DNA of 64,000 bases from Chinchilla lanigera (GCF_000276665.1 NW_004955434.1:21312645-21376644), one strand, 5' to 3'; positions 37,055 through 49,250 are shown, counted from the first letter of the stretch. A program made the numbers and translations. Notes: a model not told the origin generated them from the letters alone.

Positions 37055-37438
37055 CTGAGTCAGTTTCCTGTTGCTATAACAAAATACCTGAGACAGTGAT
37101 TTATAAAGAAAAGAGGTTGTTGTGGCTCTGGACAATGAATATCCGAGAGCACAGGCTTTGTATCCGCTCAGCATAGTGAAGGTTTACTGGTGCTGCTTCA
37201 GTGCATGGTGGAAAGCAGAAGACCAAGCAGGCATGTGTGGAAGAGAAGAGGGGAAGCTGAAGCCCCACGACAGCTAATCCCCTTTGTGAGAAAGGCAGTA
37301 ATCAGTCATGGAGATCCTGCTCCCATGAGGCAAGCTGCTCCCCCTAGAGCCTAGCTCCCAACAGTGCCTTACTGAAAAACTAAAAGTAAAGTTCCTACAC
37401 ATGAATGTTTGAGGGACACATTCAAACCGTAGCAGCAA
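37055..37438 (-). mobile_element. MaLR-type LTR, reversed
   Basis: AGTCAGTTTCCTGTTGCTAT, AAAATACCTGAGACAGTGAT and TAAAGAAAAGAGGTTGTTGT, then body with GCATGGTGGAAAGCAGAAGA, and GACACATTCAAACCGTAGCA at the far end: a near full-length MaLR (MST-like) LTR in reverse. Confidence 0.75.
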
Positions 37439-38052
37439 TCCTATGTACCTGGCCTCTTCACTCGACTCAGCTCAGTATCCACATACTAAAGTAAAATCCA
37501 CATCCTTGCCTTTGTCAGCATTCGTGGATGAGACCTTCTATCTTCGAGGGTGGCAGCAAAAAATCCCCATGTCTCTCTACCTACTGTCTATTTTCCCTAT
37601 CACGATTTTCCTATTCCTGTCTCAGGACCCTCCTATTACACTGGGCCAACTTGGATTGTTTTGGATAATCTCCCACCTCAAGATTCTTCCTTACTCACAT
37701 CCGCAAAGTCCCTTTTTCAATGTAAGCATACTCATAAGTTTCAGGGACTAGAATGTAGATCTTGGGTGGGATGCAGCATTTTTCTGCCTACTGACCACAA
37801 TATCCAAAAATTGCATAGCATATTACTAATATGCATTATTGCCCAAAATATAAATCATTATAAAATTTCTGGAGGGCAATTTGGAGGTGTACATCTATAA
37901 CTTTAAATGATGCTCAGTGTCCTAGCAATGTCATCATAGTGATGTAACCTAAAGATGATGAAATGCACCATAGCTTAGTTTATTAGTGAAAAATTGGAAA
38001 TAATGTAGTAATCTTTAAGGGGGTAAATAAGCAAAAGATTCTGATTTATGCC

Positions 38053-38206
38053 TTTTTTATTTTAAAAATAAAAGGAGGAAAACATTAACAGACAGACAAC
38101 CTTTTATAAAATAGCAAAAGAACAATACAAACAATACAGAGTTACAAACAAAGTGGTAGGAAATTAACAATGCTTCTTGTATTACATATTGATATCTTCA
38201 CGGTGG
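38053..38206 (-). mobile_element. Truncated retrocopy sharing the 3' tail of the gag-pro element
   Basis: Minus-strand copy, 5'-truncated, ending in an A-rich tail (T run at 38053 on the plus strand). It contains one 80-bp tail unit (about 38139-38206: GAGTTACAAACAAAGTGGTA on the plus strand). Flanked by near-identical 14-base duplications: TTCTGATTTATGCC at 38039-38052 and TTCTGATTTATTCC at 38207-38220. Tail plus target duplication is the signature of L1-type retroposition. Confidence 0.75.
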
Positions 38207-38654
38207 TTCTGATTTATTCCTGTATAGACTCTTAAGCGGTAATTTAAAAGGATGATATAGATTTATACCTACTGGTGAGAATATTGTCCATGATTTATTA
38301 ATCTTCCCAGATACATGAGTGTTTGTGTGGTTAGAAGAAATAGCATGCAGAGTGGTTATCTCCAAATATTAAGACGTGAAGGGTTTTTAAACTTTTATAT
38401 GTTCTGAACTTTAAAATAAACATATATTCGTACTTTTAAAGCAGAAAATTGAGCATTTAAACTAGAAAGGGTGGTATTGAATTCATCTTCCTTCCCTTGT
38501 GAAAATGGCTGTTTTCTTTGGAGGTAAAAACGTCTTGAACAGGCATTTAGTGGTTTTACTAGACCATTTACTCTCAGTATACAGAAACCCTAATGTTCTC
38601 ATTCCCCAGACCAGAGCTTGGCCCTAAGGAGAAGTCTAGAGTGCAACCACATTA

Positions 38655-38800
38655 TCAATAAAGTTTTATTCGGGCACAGCCACGCCTGCTTATTGACCTG
38701 CTGTCTGTGGTCACTTTCAGGTCACAGTGGGGCAGCTGTGTAGTTGTGACTGAGGCCACATGGCCGCAAGGTCGGAAGCATGTACTCTCTAGCCCTCCAA
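38655..38800 (-). mobile_element. hAT-Charlie-type relic
   Basis: CAATAAAGTTTTATTCGGGC, ACAGCCACGCCTGCTTATTG and GTTGTGACTGAGGCCACATG follow the well-known hAT-Charlie non-autonomous sequence from its AAAGTTTTATT end. Confidence 0.65.
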
Positions 38801-39322
38801 CGAAAAGAGCACCAACTCCTGCTCTGGCTCTGGCCAACCAGAGAAACCTGTCCACTTCTGAGTTTTTAATGACATTTTTGACAGAGCAGAGTCGGGAAAC
38901 AATGTCTGAGCACATGACTGCAAACACTTTCATCACCGACTCTTCCCCTTCGCGCCCCGGCATCATAAACAAAAACACACTTCTTAAGACAGGAAACCTC
39001 ACTGATTTAGGAAAGCTGTCTTTACCCACTTTCTATGATTCTCCACCTTTAGTCTTTAGAAAGATCGAAGAACAAAACTATAACACAATGCTAATTCTGC
39101 ATATTCACATGGAATGCAGGTGCCAAATAAGGTCCCTGAATAACAGGAACAAACCCTCCCCCAAGCCAGGCGTCCTCGCTCCGCCCAGTCCCGGACCTCT
39201 AGGCTGTCACTGCTCCGCTGTCTTTGGAAGGCCTTGGAGACGCTCAGTGGGAACCTGGTGCTCACTTCCATCAGCTCCGCAGAGGTCAGGTGGTGTCCTT
39301 CCTCCGGCATACCTTTTCTCTA

Positions 39323-39460
39323 GTTATGGTGTGCACACCTGTAATCCCAGCACCTTAGGTGGCCGCCTGAGGCAGGAGAATCACAAGTTCAAGCCCAGCC
39401 TGAGCAACTTTGTGAGACTCTATCTAAAAATCAAAAAGGGCTCTGGATGTAGCTCATAAT
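39323..39460 (+). mobile_element. B1-ID composite SINE
   Basis: GTGTGCACACCTGTAATCCC and GCCTGAGGCAGGAGAATCAC, then GAGACTCTATCTAAAAATC form a B1/7SL-like left part. It is followed after an A-rich linker by GGGCTCTGGATGTAGCTCA, the start of an ID. The order B1 then ID suggests a dimeric SINE of the kind known from non-murid rodents. Confidence 0.7.
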
Positions 39461-42400
39461 GAAACCAAATCAGTCAAGGAGTTACCTATTTCCAGCTCAG
39501 CAGCATGTGTTCGGCTTCATCCAGGCCTAGAGTACTCCAAATCCCAGGGTGCCTAAAGACACTGCATTAGTTTTAGGGCCTCCAAGCCAAATGACACTTT
39601 TGTTATAGGTCAGCGTTGGTCCCAGGGATCAAAACCACGCTACCTCTCCCTTAAACCTTAGGGATGTAAGTGCTCCCACCAAATGCTCCAGGGGAGTCTC
39701 TGGAACATACAGGTCCAAGGAAGATCTGAGAACTACACCCAAGATGACCACAAGCCAAAAACAAATCAACACTACAAATACACACTGCAAGACAATAGAG
39801 GCATTGGACAGCTACTGTGTGCTCGTTAGATGCGTGTCCCGTCGCTGCCATGGCCTTCCCTGGTTGGGCTGTTGGATTTCTGACCTCCACTTCAGAGGAC
39901 ATTTCTATTTATGGGTCCTCGAAAAACCACATACTCTCCGAGCTTGGCTGCACAGGCCAAACATCATCTGCCAGACACGCTACTGTCCCAGCAAAAGTCG
40001 GCCGCCAGCGCTCCCCAGCACACCCGCCACAGACCACCTGCCCTTGTCGCCACAGCCTCTCCGGGGCGCCCACCCGGCCGCGGCTCCCTGCATCTCCCTC
40101 TCCCTGCGTCTCCCTCTCATTGCATATTCTCCCTTTACTTTGTTGAGAAGCTTCTGGTGCCTCAAGACCCAAGAGACCTACATGGGAATAATAAATCAGG
40201 GAAGGTGTCTGTGTGCCCCAGCCCCTCCACCTCTGTGGGTCCTCCAAATTCCTCGTCAGCAGTTGCTCCTTCCTGTGACTCCCCGACGACCCTGGCCCTG
40301 CCCCGGGGGCCCCTCAGGATACCTGCCGTGAACATTAGTCTTTCTTCATTCCCACTGCAGCTCCATGGTTGTGCTTCAGCAGAGGAGGGCTGAAACGGGG
40401 TGTACACAGGGCTGTGAGCAAAGTCTTCTTTAGGACGTGTGGGTTTTTATTTCGTTTGCAAAGGCGCTTGCCATAAACAGAGCCAAACCTAACCGGAGTT
40501 CGTGAAGGCGTGTTGGCTCTGAGCGACTGCTGGCTTTTGTTTTTTCCCCTCAACCTAATCTAGCTGTTTTCTGGCTTGCCTCTGCCTTGGCAGGAGTGAG
40601 GAAGTGAAAACAGCTCTACCGCTCAGGGGCAGAGTCTATGCAGAGAGCCCGGGGCTTTACCCTCGAATGGCCGTGTCCTTCTGTGTGCAGTAGCACCTTG
40701 CTTACTACAGAGCACTTCTTGCACGTCCTGAAATAATGACTCATTTCAGTCCAGATGTAAAATATCAGTCTTACTCCTTCCAGAAAGTAGACTTGGTGGG
40801 TGTGAGCGCTGAATACAGAGAGGGGTGCTCTGACCTGAGGCTGCCCCAACAGTGTGGTATGCCCAAGTATGGACCGCACTCTGGGGGTCATTAAGAGGCC
40901 ACCCCATCAGCAGATGAAAACTTCTTCCTCAGCCCCGGGCAGCCCGCAGCCGGGCCTCCCCAGGGGCTTTTTGGTCTGCCCTCCTGCAGAACAGGTAGCA
41001 CCTGCCAGCAACCTACGGGTAGAGTCCACTGGGGACTTATAAACACAACGAGCTGAAACTTTAAAAGTGCTGATGTGTTTTTGAAAGGTGCGCTTGGTGC
41101 CAAGAGCCTCCTGGCACACGTGGGAACGCTGTGTATTACTCACTTGTGACAGGTTAAATCCTAAGCAATTTTTACTGTGAATTTTAAAAACTGGACCAAT
41201 TTTCCAGAGCCTGCTTCCCTCCACCCGCTCTCAGAGGTAACCCGGTTAACCCTGGGTAAGCATGTTGTTCAGCGCCACCAGACTCCACCTTAGACAATGC
41301 AATCCTGTCTTCACAGCCAAGACTGTGTGTTCACATACATCAGACACAAGCAACTCTCTTTCCTTACCTGTACAACCATAACCAGGTTCTAGAGTAGGAG
41401 TAAGGGCAGTCACCAAGCAGTAACTAAATCATTCTGGAGAAGGCAAGACCTTCATCAAGTCATAAATCTGGATGGAGCTACTTTTCATGCTGAGAAATAT
41501 ATCAAGTTCTTCCCCAGCTGCCCAGGAGCATGGGAGACATAGTTTACCCCCTGCCAATGGAAACTCAAAGCTTGCCCTAGGGGTAAAAAGGCATTTGGGG
41601 AATGGAAAACGGGCTTATATAGTGTCATTTTTCCAGGAATGGTTTAAAGTGAGGGGTCTTGGGGGGCGGGGTGGGCAAATGTACATGGGAATAATCTTGG
41701 CCTGGTTATTTGACGAGCTCACTGGGAGGTCACAGAAACTGACTTAAAAATTAAAGTTCCTTTTCTTCCACAGCCTTCTGGGGTGCAGCTGACAAATGGG
41801 GAGAAAGAACTGAGTCTTTCCAATATAAATTAATCATTTCTCTCAACCCGCTGTCTGGTGCCAGTTTCCACTCATTCTAGACTGCTTTAGAGACCATCTT
41901 CGTTGCCCAAGGGGACGCAAACCTGAAAGAAGCAGGAACCACAAAACGCCCTGGAGCGGCGTCTGCTTTTGCAGGTCACCCAGCGACCTCAGCGTGAGCC
42001 CCGTACAAGCCCCTAGACCACTAGCAGAAGGGGGAGCCCCTATAAATTTTCAAGTACCGAGTGAGTGTTTTCCAGTTTTATAAAATTAAATTAAGGGGAG
42101 GACTCCCAGACTGACTACACCAAGTGCCAAGTTTCATCCCAGCACACATCATTTTTATAGTGAGTTTTAACTCTGTGAAAAATACAGGGGTATAATGAAA
42201 ATGCTGACAGGCCTGGAGCCAGCTCGCGCAGTCATGATGCCACGTCTTTAATATTTTTACTCAGCATGTCCTCGTCTGCCACAGCTTTCTTTTCCTTTAG
42301 ATAGCGTCAAATAAGTAGAAATTCCCAGGGTGCTCCGTCTTTCTTCTCTTCTGGATTGTGTATTCCCATTTGCAAACCAGTCCTCCCTGCGTGTCTTGCC

Positions 42401-43956
42401 GTCGGTGGGGTTTTGCTCTGTATAATTGCTTTATCAAACCTAGCTGCCCTTTTTTTAAGCGATCTGGCTAGAGAGGGAGAACATACACTCAGAAACCCTG
42501 CTTCTGCTCGTCAAAGCTCAGAGCGCATGAAAATGAACTCCGGATGTGCAGCTCAGACAGATGATAGACAGCTAATGAATGCTGGCCTTGGCTTGATCCA
42601 GCCTGCGAAGACGCCCGCAAATCAAGCTCCTTGCCAAAACTCCTGGCGATTTTCAGCCTTTAAATCAACAAAAAGAATCCACTGAATAATGGTCATCATG
42701 CGTTCAGAGCTCCTCTCAAGACAGGTGCCTCAAAGGCAGCTCTATCCTTCCACCCTGAAGGTTACCCAGCATGCTCTGCCCCCGAGGAGAAGCTGGAAGC
42801 CAGAGCGGCCGGGTCCCCTACCTGCTAATTTCTACCTCCGTGTTTCTCTCACCTGGCAACACGGGCTGTCTCCCTGAGCTGGGCCAGAGCGCGGGGAGAG
42901 ACAGGTTAAGTCCGGGAGGTCAGTTTGATGTAAGTAGGGCATCAGCTAGCGCACATCAAGGGTTGCAGTCGGCCTGATGCCCCGTCCTTGCTAGAGGCCA
43001 GCGACTCTGGCATGTTTGGGGCAAATAATGTAGAATTCCTTGCTCGGACACATCCTTTCCTGAATGCAAAGCTCCCCTGGCCTATATCAGTGCACCGGGA
43101 TGGTGCACCATTAGGAGAGATGTTTTCGCCTACATTTACGATAAAGATCAGCCACAAGTGAAAAGAGGAAGAAACTTTTCATATAATTTGGTTTTCTTAA
43201 TGGGCACCTCTCCCCCATTCTAAACTTTTGTCTCTCTCCAGTAAATGTGTTGAAAAAGTTTCATCTTCCTAGATGAAACTAGGAAGAAAAAGGCCTCAAA
43301 CCTATGTGGGTCACGCCTGGCTTTGGCCCCGCGGAGAAGCACATGGGCCTAGGACTGAGGCCTGCAGGCGGTTTTTCTCTCCCTGGTGTAAGGGTTGGCG
43401 AGCGAGCTTTCTGCTGCCAGCGCTCTCGATAGCAAGGCAGTCTTCCTGAATGCTGCTTCCTCCTCAGCCGCCCGACGACTCAGAAGCTCGAAGAGCTGAG
43501 GTCTGAGCAGCAAGCTCTGTCATCGGCTGACTGTCCATTTCCTGGTGTGGTGCTGAGGTTTGGAGGGCGGAGGTGGCTGGCGCTCGTACAGCTGGGCAGG
43601 ACACAGAACAGAGAGGTGCCAGCTCCCCCGACTGAACACTGCTGACTTCCTCATCAAAGCGGAACCACCGTCAGGGGATTGGTTTGTTATTCGGCTTCTC
43701 CGGGGTATGGAACCCGTTAGCCCCCAGTTTTGGGTGTCCTGTAAATGGCACACAAACAGATTACTCATCTCTCAAAACCAACTGATACTTCTTTTACTTT
43801 AACAAATGAGAAATGTCCGTGACAGAAGGGAGCCCTGTTACAAGCCAGGTTTTCTCATTAGTGGTGAAACATGGATAATTATTCACCGGGAACATAAACA
43901 GTGGGAATTCATGTTAGATTCCTTACTTTGACTCTTGCTGCAGGCAACCCTGAGAG

Positions 43957-43986
43957 ACCACGCAGACACACACAGACACACACAGC
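43957..43986. repeat. Short CACAGA-rich simple repeat
   Basis: ACGCAGACACACACAGACACA-like run of CA and CAGA units, about 30 bases. Confidence 0.7.
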
Positions 43987-45466
43987 AATGCGTACATAAA
44001 AGCAGAGAGGCCCGCACTACATGTGCACCAGGAAGAATACCCATCTTGAGTACAAAGGAAGTTTTTAGGGAGAATAACCTCCTAGTGTTCAGTTAAAAGC
44101 ACTGAAAGATTAGTAATGGAAAAGGCAGATGACTGGCAATTTTGTCCACTGACTTGGGTATAATTCATTTATTCCGGTCTTTCCTTTAAAAAAAAAAATG
44201 TAGGAAGATGGACAACATAGAGTTTCTGCAGAGCATTTCAATCCAAGATGTATTGTCATGTGTGCTAGAAATATACTCTCCACGGCTACTGTCCTGGTGG
44301 GAAAGGAAGTGTCACCACCTATTGGGCAAGTGCACATGGCCTTGGGAGTGAGGGAGCATTCAGAATTGTTGTAGTAAGGAGTTACACTCGCAACTCATAA
44401 CAGAAACCTCCAAAAACGAAACCCACACAAGGCAGAAGTATATTTCTATTTCAAATGTTTCAAGCCTGGCTTGGCAACATGCCATGTCAGCGAGGACCAG
44501 GGGTAAAATTTCTTTAAACTCCTGTGGCTCTCGGAGTGTTGCTCCTTTCCACTGTGGCCAGAACAGGGGGCTGTGTGTCCTCGTTCTCCGTAGCAGGGTG
44601 GAAAAAGGTGGAAGAGAAGTGTGTCCTTTTCCTTGGCTCTGTGAAGTATACCATCACTGTCCGTCTCATTTCCCGGAAGCTAACCCCATGTTCCTCACCG
44701 GATCGCAAAAGAAGCTGGGAATCCTTTTACTCCAAGCATCTGTGTATCTCAGATTGGTTTGTTTACTGTAAGAAGGCGGCAGATACGCGGGGATAACCAC
44801 CAGCTTCTGCCTGTACAGCAGGCGAAGGCGGCTGGAGTGGAGGGTGACGGCAGTGCAAATGAAAGCACTTGCTGTCTTCAGCAGAACTGAATGAAGGAAG
44901 CTGAACCGGCAAGAATTTCTGAGTTGAGCAGATTATAAAATATTTGGGAATTGTTTCAAAAATCAGTGTTGTTTGGTTTTAACTTACTAAAACCTTACAG
45001 AAAAAGCATAGCCCTAAATAAGTAGAATATCTAAAAAGTGATTGGACACCGAGTCACTCCTCGAGATCAATGATTTAAACAATGTGAACACCTTTAAAAC
45101 TATAAATAATGTCGCACACGAAGTAAAGAGTGCAATGACCCCAGCCCTCATCAGCCAGCTTCAACAAACATTCTGCCACTCTTGTTTCGTGCGCACTTCC
45201 ACCCACCACCCCCTCTGTCTCTACTCAAGTATCCTCTTAAGTAAATGTGTATATCTTGAAATGAACAAATCTTAACTGTACAATTTTAACAGATATGCCC
45301 ATAAAGCCATTCTTATCTAACAGACTTTGGACCATTTCTCTACCTTTGTTTTACTTTGGCTGATTCCTGTTACTACATCTTCAATTTCACTGATCTTTTT
45401 CTGTGAGGTGTTTACCCTTCTATTAATCCTATTCCATGAACTCTTTATTTCAGAAAGTCTACACTG

Positions 45467-45540
45467 GAGCTGGGGGTGTACAGTGCTCACGTAGCATGCA
45501 CACAAGTGCGGATGAGATCCACAGCACTACCAACAAATGA
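45467..45540 (+). mobile_element. ID-like SINE
   Basis: GAGCTGGGGGTGTACAGTGC, CGTAGCATGCACACAAGTGC and GAGATCCACAGCACTACCA follow the ID consensus with substitutions. Confidence 0.65.
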
Positions 45541-45882
45541 ACAGAGTATATTTCATCCATAAAACTTTGATTCATTTTGTAGCTTCCACTTTCTTCCTCA
45601 GTATATGCATATTTTCCTTTAAACATTTAAACATTCCAATAGCAAATTGTAATATTCTTGTCTTCTGGTTCAGTCATCGTTATTTCTGGACCTGTTTTCA
45701 TTAACAGATTCTTGTCCCAGTTATGCATCACACATTTTCTTGCTCCTTGGCCAATCAAGAAATATTGTCTATATATTGTTTATATATTTTACAGTACAGC
45801 TTTTAAATCTTCTGTATTTTGTTACCTTCCTCTCAAGATTGTTAGATTTCCTTCTGTCAGTCAGTCATTTAAATTCCAATTT

Positions 45883-45978
45883 GATTTTCTTATGCATAGT
45901 CAGGCAGGTCTAGGGTACCTTCACCCTGAGGATTTTCTTATGCTTAGTCAGGCAGGTCTAGGGTACCTTCACCCTAAG
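45883..45978. repeat. 48-bp tandem duplication
   Basis: Two copies beginning GATTTTCTTATGCATAGTCA (45883) and GATTTTCTTATGCTTAGTCA (45931), with only two or three differences between them. Confidence 0.9.
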
Positions 45979-46327
45979 GCTTTTCTGGGTTCTCCGCTGA
46001 ATGCACCCAGGGATCCACTGAAAACACCGCCTTCTACCTGGTCAACACTCAAAGGGCTTTCTGTCTAACTTGCAATTTGGAAAATACTAAGCCCACAGTT
46101 TCCTCATTTCCATCATTCAGTCTTACAGAGTTTAACCCCTGAGTATACACATCTTCCACTGGGTGAAGACTCAAGAGGAATTTATGCAGATTTCTGTAGG
46201 TTTTTTTCTATCTACCACCCCTATTTTTTTGAATTCTCAACAACTTCCAGTTGCCTCAGCATCTTTAAACTCTATTATTTAGTTCACCAATTTGTCTAGG
46301 CCACTGCGCTCTGCTTTGGGATAGCTG

Positions 46328-46660
46328 TCTGTTGTTAGCTGAACTATGAACATAACCCCCCAAAAGATGTTGAAATCCTAATTCCAGTACCTGTGAATAT
46401 GCTCTTATTTGGAAATAGGACCTTGTAAATCATCAAGTTAACATGAATTCATTAAGCTGGGCCCTAATCCAGTATGACTACTACTCTTACACAAAGGTGA
46501 CATTTAGATGTAGAGACACACATGCTCTCATGGGAGACCACCACATGAACATGGACACAGAGATCTCTGCCTATCTTAATCCTACATAGCCTCCATATAT
46601 AATGCGTCTTCCATGAGCTCTTCACTGGCATAGTCCTGCTCCACTCTGCGTTAACCCAGG
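46328..46660 (+). mobile_element. MLT1-type LTR
   Basis: TGTTAGCTGAACTATGAACA, then GATGTTGAAATCCTAATTCC and AGTACCTGTGAATATG..ATTTGGAAATAGG are the classic MLT1/MST 5' wording. A body with ACACATGCTCTCATGGGAGA follows. Forward orientation. Confidence 0.8.
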
Positions 46661-47339
46661 CGATACAGATGACTTAGTTATGCAGGAGAGCGGAAAAAAC
46701 GGAGAGGATAATGAGTTTGAGAAATCTTAGTGCCTAAAAGCCCTTTAAAGATCATCTCATCAGAGCCTCACTATAGCTCAAAGATCATCAAATGTTCTCA
46801 TGTACAAATTAGAAAACTGAAGCCAGAGAACCTATCCAAACCTGAGTCTCCCTGAGAAACATGAATCTGCAACTGAACACAAAAGTAACAAAACTGGGTT
46901 TCTTGCTAAAACCTTCCAAAACCTCAGCTTCACTCAACAACTTCACGAGCAGGGTGGAAGGCCGTAGGCTAAGACCCAAGTCCCAGGTGAGCCAAGATGT
47001 GTCCTGGCCGCTCACTGTGGCCTCTGACTCCAGGAAAAAGGGAGGATTGTGAATGAAATCCTTAACAAATACACCTCCTATTTAGCTGGCTAAGGACTGG
47101 GACACCCAGGTAAGTGACTTCATCAGCCACAGAGAACAGCCTGAGGCTGCTAGCCCTCTTTTTTCTGTCTAAATACTCTCAGAGAATCAATCCTGATGGA
47201 CCTGGGAAAATGATTAGGGGGTAATATGAAAGATTCCTTGGCTGAATAGCTCCTGTTTGGCTGGGAGTAGCAAGTTTCTTACTTATCTGCTTAGAATCTA
47301 GTCAACCTCAGCCGGGCTCTGTCCAGACTAACCAAAAAA

Positions 47340-47918
47340 TATTTTGGAGCATGTGTCCAAATTCCATTCCTTGTAAGGCTGAATAATATTCCATCAAACA
47401 TATATTTCACATATAATGCTGCAGTGAGTGCGGTATTCGGATACATTTTGAGTCCCTGCTTTCAATTCTTTTGGAAGTGGAATTGGTAGACTGTATGGTA
47501 ATTGTTTAATTTTTTGAGGAACGGCCACAGTTGTCCTCAGGAGCTGCTCAGTTTTAACTCCTACTAGCAATGCACAGAGATTTCGGTTTCTCCACATTTT
47601 GCAAATATTTGTTTTATAATAGTTGACCCAGTGAGTGTGATGGAGTAACTTGAGATTTTGATTTGCATTGCCTAAAGATTAGTTGAACATCTTTTTGTAT
47701 CTTTATTGTACATTTGTGTATCTTCTTTTGAGTAATAGCTGCTCATGTCCTTTGTCCACTTTCTGAGTGTTTTTTTTTTTTGTTATGAGTTCTGAGTTCT
47801 TTTGAAAATCTACATATTAATCCTTTATAAGGTCTATGACTTGCAAATAATTCTCTCAATCTGTGGGTTGCCTTTTTATTTACTTGATAGTGTCCTATAA
47901 TGTAGAAAGGGTTTTTGA
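47340..47918 (-). mobile_element. L1 fragment, reversed (left part)
   Basis: Reversed L1 ORF2 wording such as GTTTTAACTCCTACTAGCAA, TTGATTTGCATTGCCTAAAG and ATGTCCTTTGTCCACTTT. It is interrupted at 47919-47929 by the gag-pro retrocopy and resumes, in the correct continuation, at 49977. Confidence 0.85.
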
Positions 47919-47980
47919 TATTTTCTTTTTTTTTTTATTTTAAAGAGTAAAAAAGGACAACAGTAATAGAGGGGCTTACT

Positions 47981-48370
47981 GAATTACAGACAAAGTGGTA
48001 GGAAATTATTAATGGTTGTTGTTTTACATATTGTAATCTACAAGATAGTTTCTCAGGAAAACAAATAGACAAATAATAGTGAGTTACAGACAAAAGTGAT
48101 AGGTTATTATCAATGGTTGTTGTACAATACTTTGGTATCTTCAAAGTGGTTTCTAAAGAAAATAAATAGAGCTATACATGAGTGACCAATTGAATAATCA
48201 TTGACTATTCTCAATGGTTGTTGTAGGAAACACATAGTAATAAACATATATCCATTTATGAAATAACATAGGAACAATACAAACATTACAGAGTTATGAA
48301 CAAATTCATAGGAAAATATCAGTGGCTGCTGTAACACATGGTGGTATCTTCAAAGTGGTTTCTCAGGAAG
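47981..48370. repeat. Three 80-bp units in the tail of the retrocopy
   Basis: Units at 47981-48060, 48081-48160 and 48291-48370 share the order GAGTTACAGACAAAGTGATA, AATGGTTGTTG, GGTATCTTCAAAGTGGTTTC and TCAGGAAA. A partial unit (CTCAATGGTTGTTGTAGG) lies near 48208. Confidence 0.85.
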
Positions 48371-48439
48371 ACAGAGATATGCAAGAAAGATCTAACAAGT
48401 AGTTACAGCCTGATGGTTGTGAAAAATAGCATATTACCT

Positions 48440-48650
48440 CCTTACCAGTGACTCCTTTCACCGAGGTGTGACAGCTGGAAGGAAGGCCAGGATTGAAAAG
48501 AAGGACCAAGTGACTTGCACCTGTGTCTAGCAACAGGCTGTTTTCTTTTTCCTCTATAGTCATGATTACCTGGGGCTCCTCCATGGAGATGACAGTCTGG
48601 CCAGAGGGAGAAGGCACAGTATGCCCTGGGCCCCCTCATTCCTGTTGGAC
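48440..48650 (-). pseudogene. Retroviral protease relic, gammaretrovirus-like
   Basis: The minus-strand open frame 48617-48363 contains the aspartic protease signature LLDTGASHLVL; the active-site Asp-Thr-Gly lies at about 48519-48527. It follows the zinc-knuckle region with about one frame break, as in gag-pro of class I endogenous retroviruses. The frame stops shortly after the protease N-terminal half, and no reverse transcriptase follows, so it is a fragment. Confidence 0.8.
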
Positions 48651-49250
48651 TACCTGGTAGGATGGGTCTGAGCTCTGGGGCCTCCGCTTCAGAGGGCAGA
48701 CTGATCTCCAGTGGTCACCTTTGCATTCAGGGCATGGCCCAAGGGGCTTCTTAGGGCAGTTCCTCTTGAGGTGGCCTGGCTTTTAACAGTGGTAGCAGAT
48801 GAATGCTGTCATTGAGTTCTTCTTGGGGCCCCGAGAATCAGACTTAGGGTCTATTTCTCTTAGTGCTGCAGCAAAAGCAGCTGCTTTTTCTCGGTCTCTT
48901 TGTTTTCTCTCCTTGGCCTCCTCCTCATCCTGGCTATAGAATACTGAGGAGGCAATTCTTACTAACATCTCAAGTGAGCCATCTGGGGTGAAAGCCATTT
49001 TTTGTAGCTTTTTCTCTCCAGCCTCCCATCGCGTTGGGACCCCACAACCAGTTAGTGTCCTCTCCCCAACTGTCAGCACAGGCAGCAGGAATCTTGCTGC
49101 AGGCCTCTCCAGAGCTCCATGTGCTCCTCCACCACAGCCTGTACTGTCAGGGGAAGAATGGCTTGGGGGGGGGGCGGTCTCCCCAGGTATTGTGCAAGGT
49201 CTCCCTGGTTTCCAGCTTCTGAACAGCTCTCATGACCCCAGTCAACTAGA
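48651..49250 (-). pseudogene. gag C-terminal relic with two CCHC zinc knuckles
   Basis: Minus-strand frame 49079-48783 has a charged EEEAKERKQRDREKAAAFAA segment, typical of the region before nucleocapsid in class I retroviral Gag, and reaches CYHC. An in-frame TAA falls in the first knuckle, after which the reading continues KPGHLKRNC, then a second knuckle CPECKGDHWRSVC (C-x2-C-x3-H-x4-C). A further TGA interrupts before the protease. Upstream, the frame 49560-49246 may be more gag, but I cannot confirm it. Confidence 0.75.

Larger units (their letters stand above)
45310..46320 (-). mobile_element. Old L1-like sequence, reversed
   Basis: T-rich text such as TGATTCCTGTTACTACATC, TTCACTGATCTTTTTCTGTG and TTCCTCTCAAGATTGTTAGA resembles reversed L1 or HAL1. 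An ID-like SINE sits inside it (45467-45540), and a 48-bp tandem duplication lies at 45883-45978. Limits are uncertain. Confidence 0.45.

Noticed and set aside
37443..37900. Overlapping 102- and 116-codon frames
   Set aside because: No domain, two frames open in parallel over AT-moderate sequence next to an LTR, no splice support.
39744..40393. Overlapping 195- and 160-codon plus-strand frames and a 112-codon minus-strand frame
   Set aside because: Several frames are open at once in a Pro/Ser-rich, GC-rich stretch, which points to base composition rather than coding.
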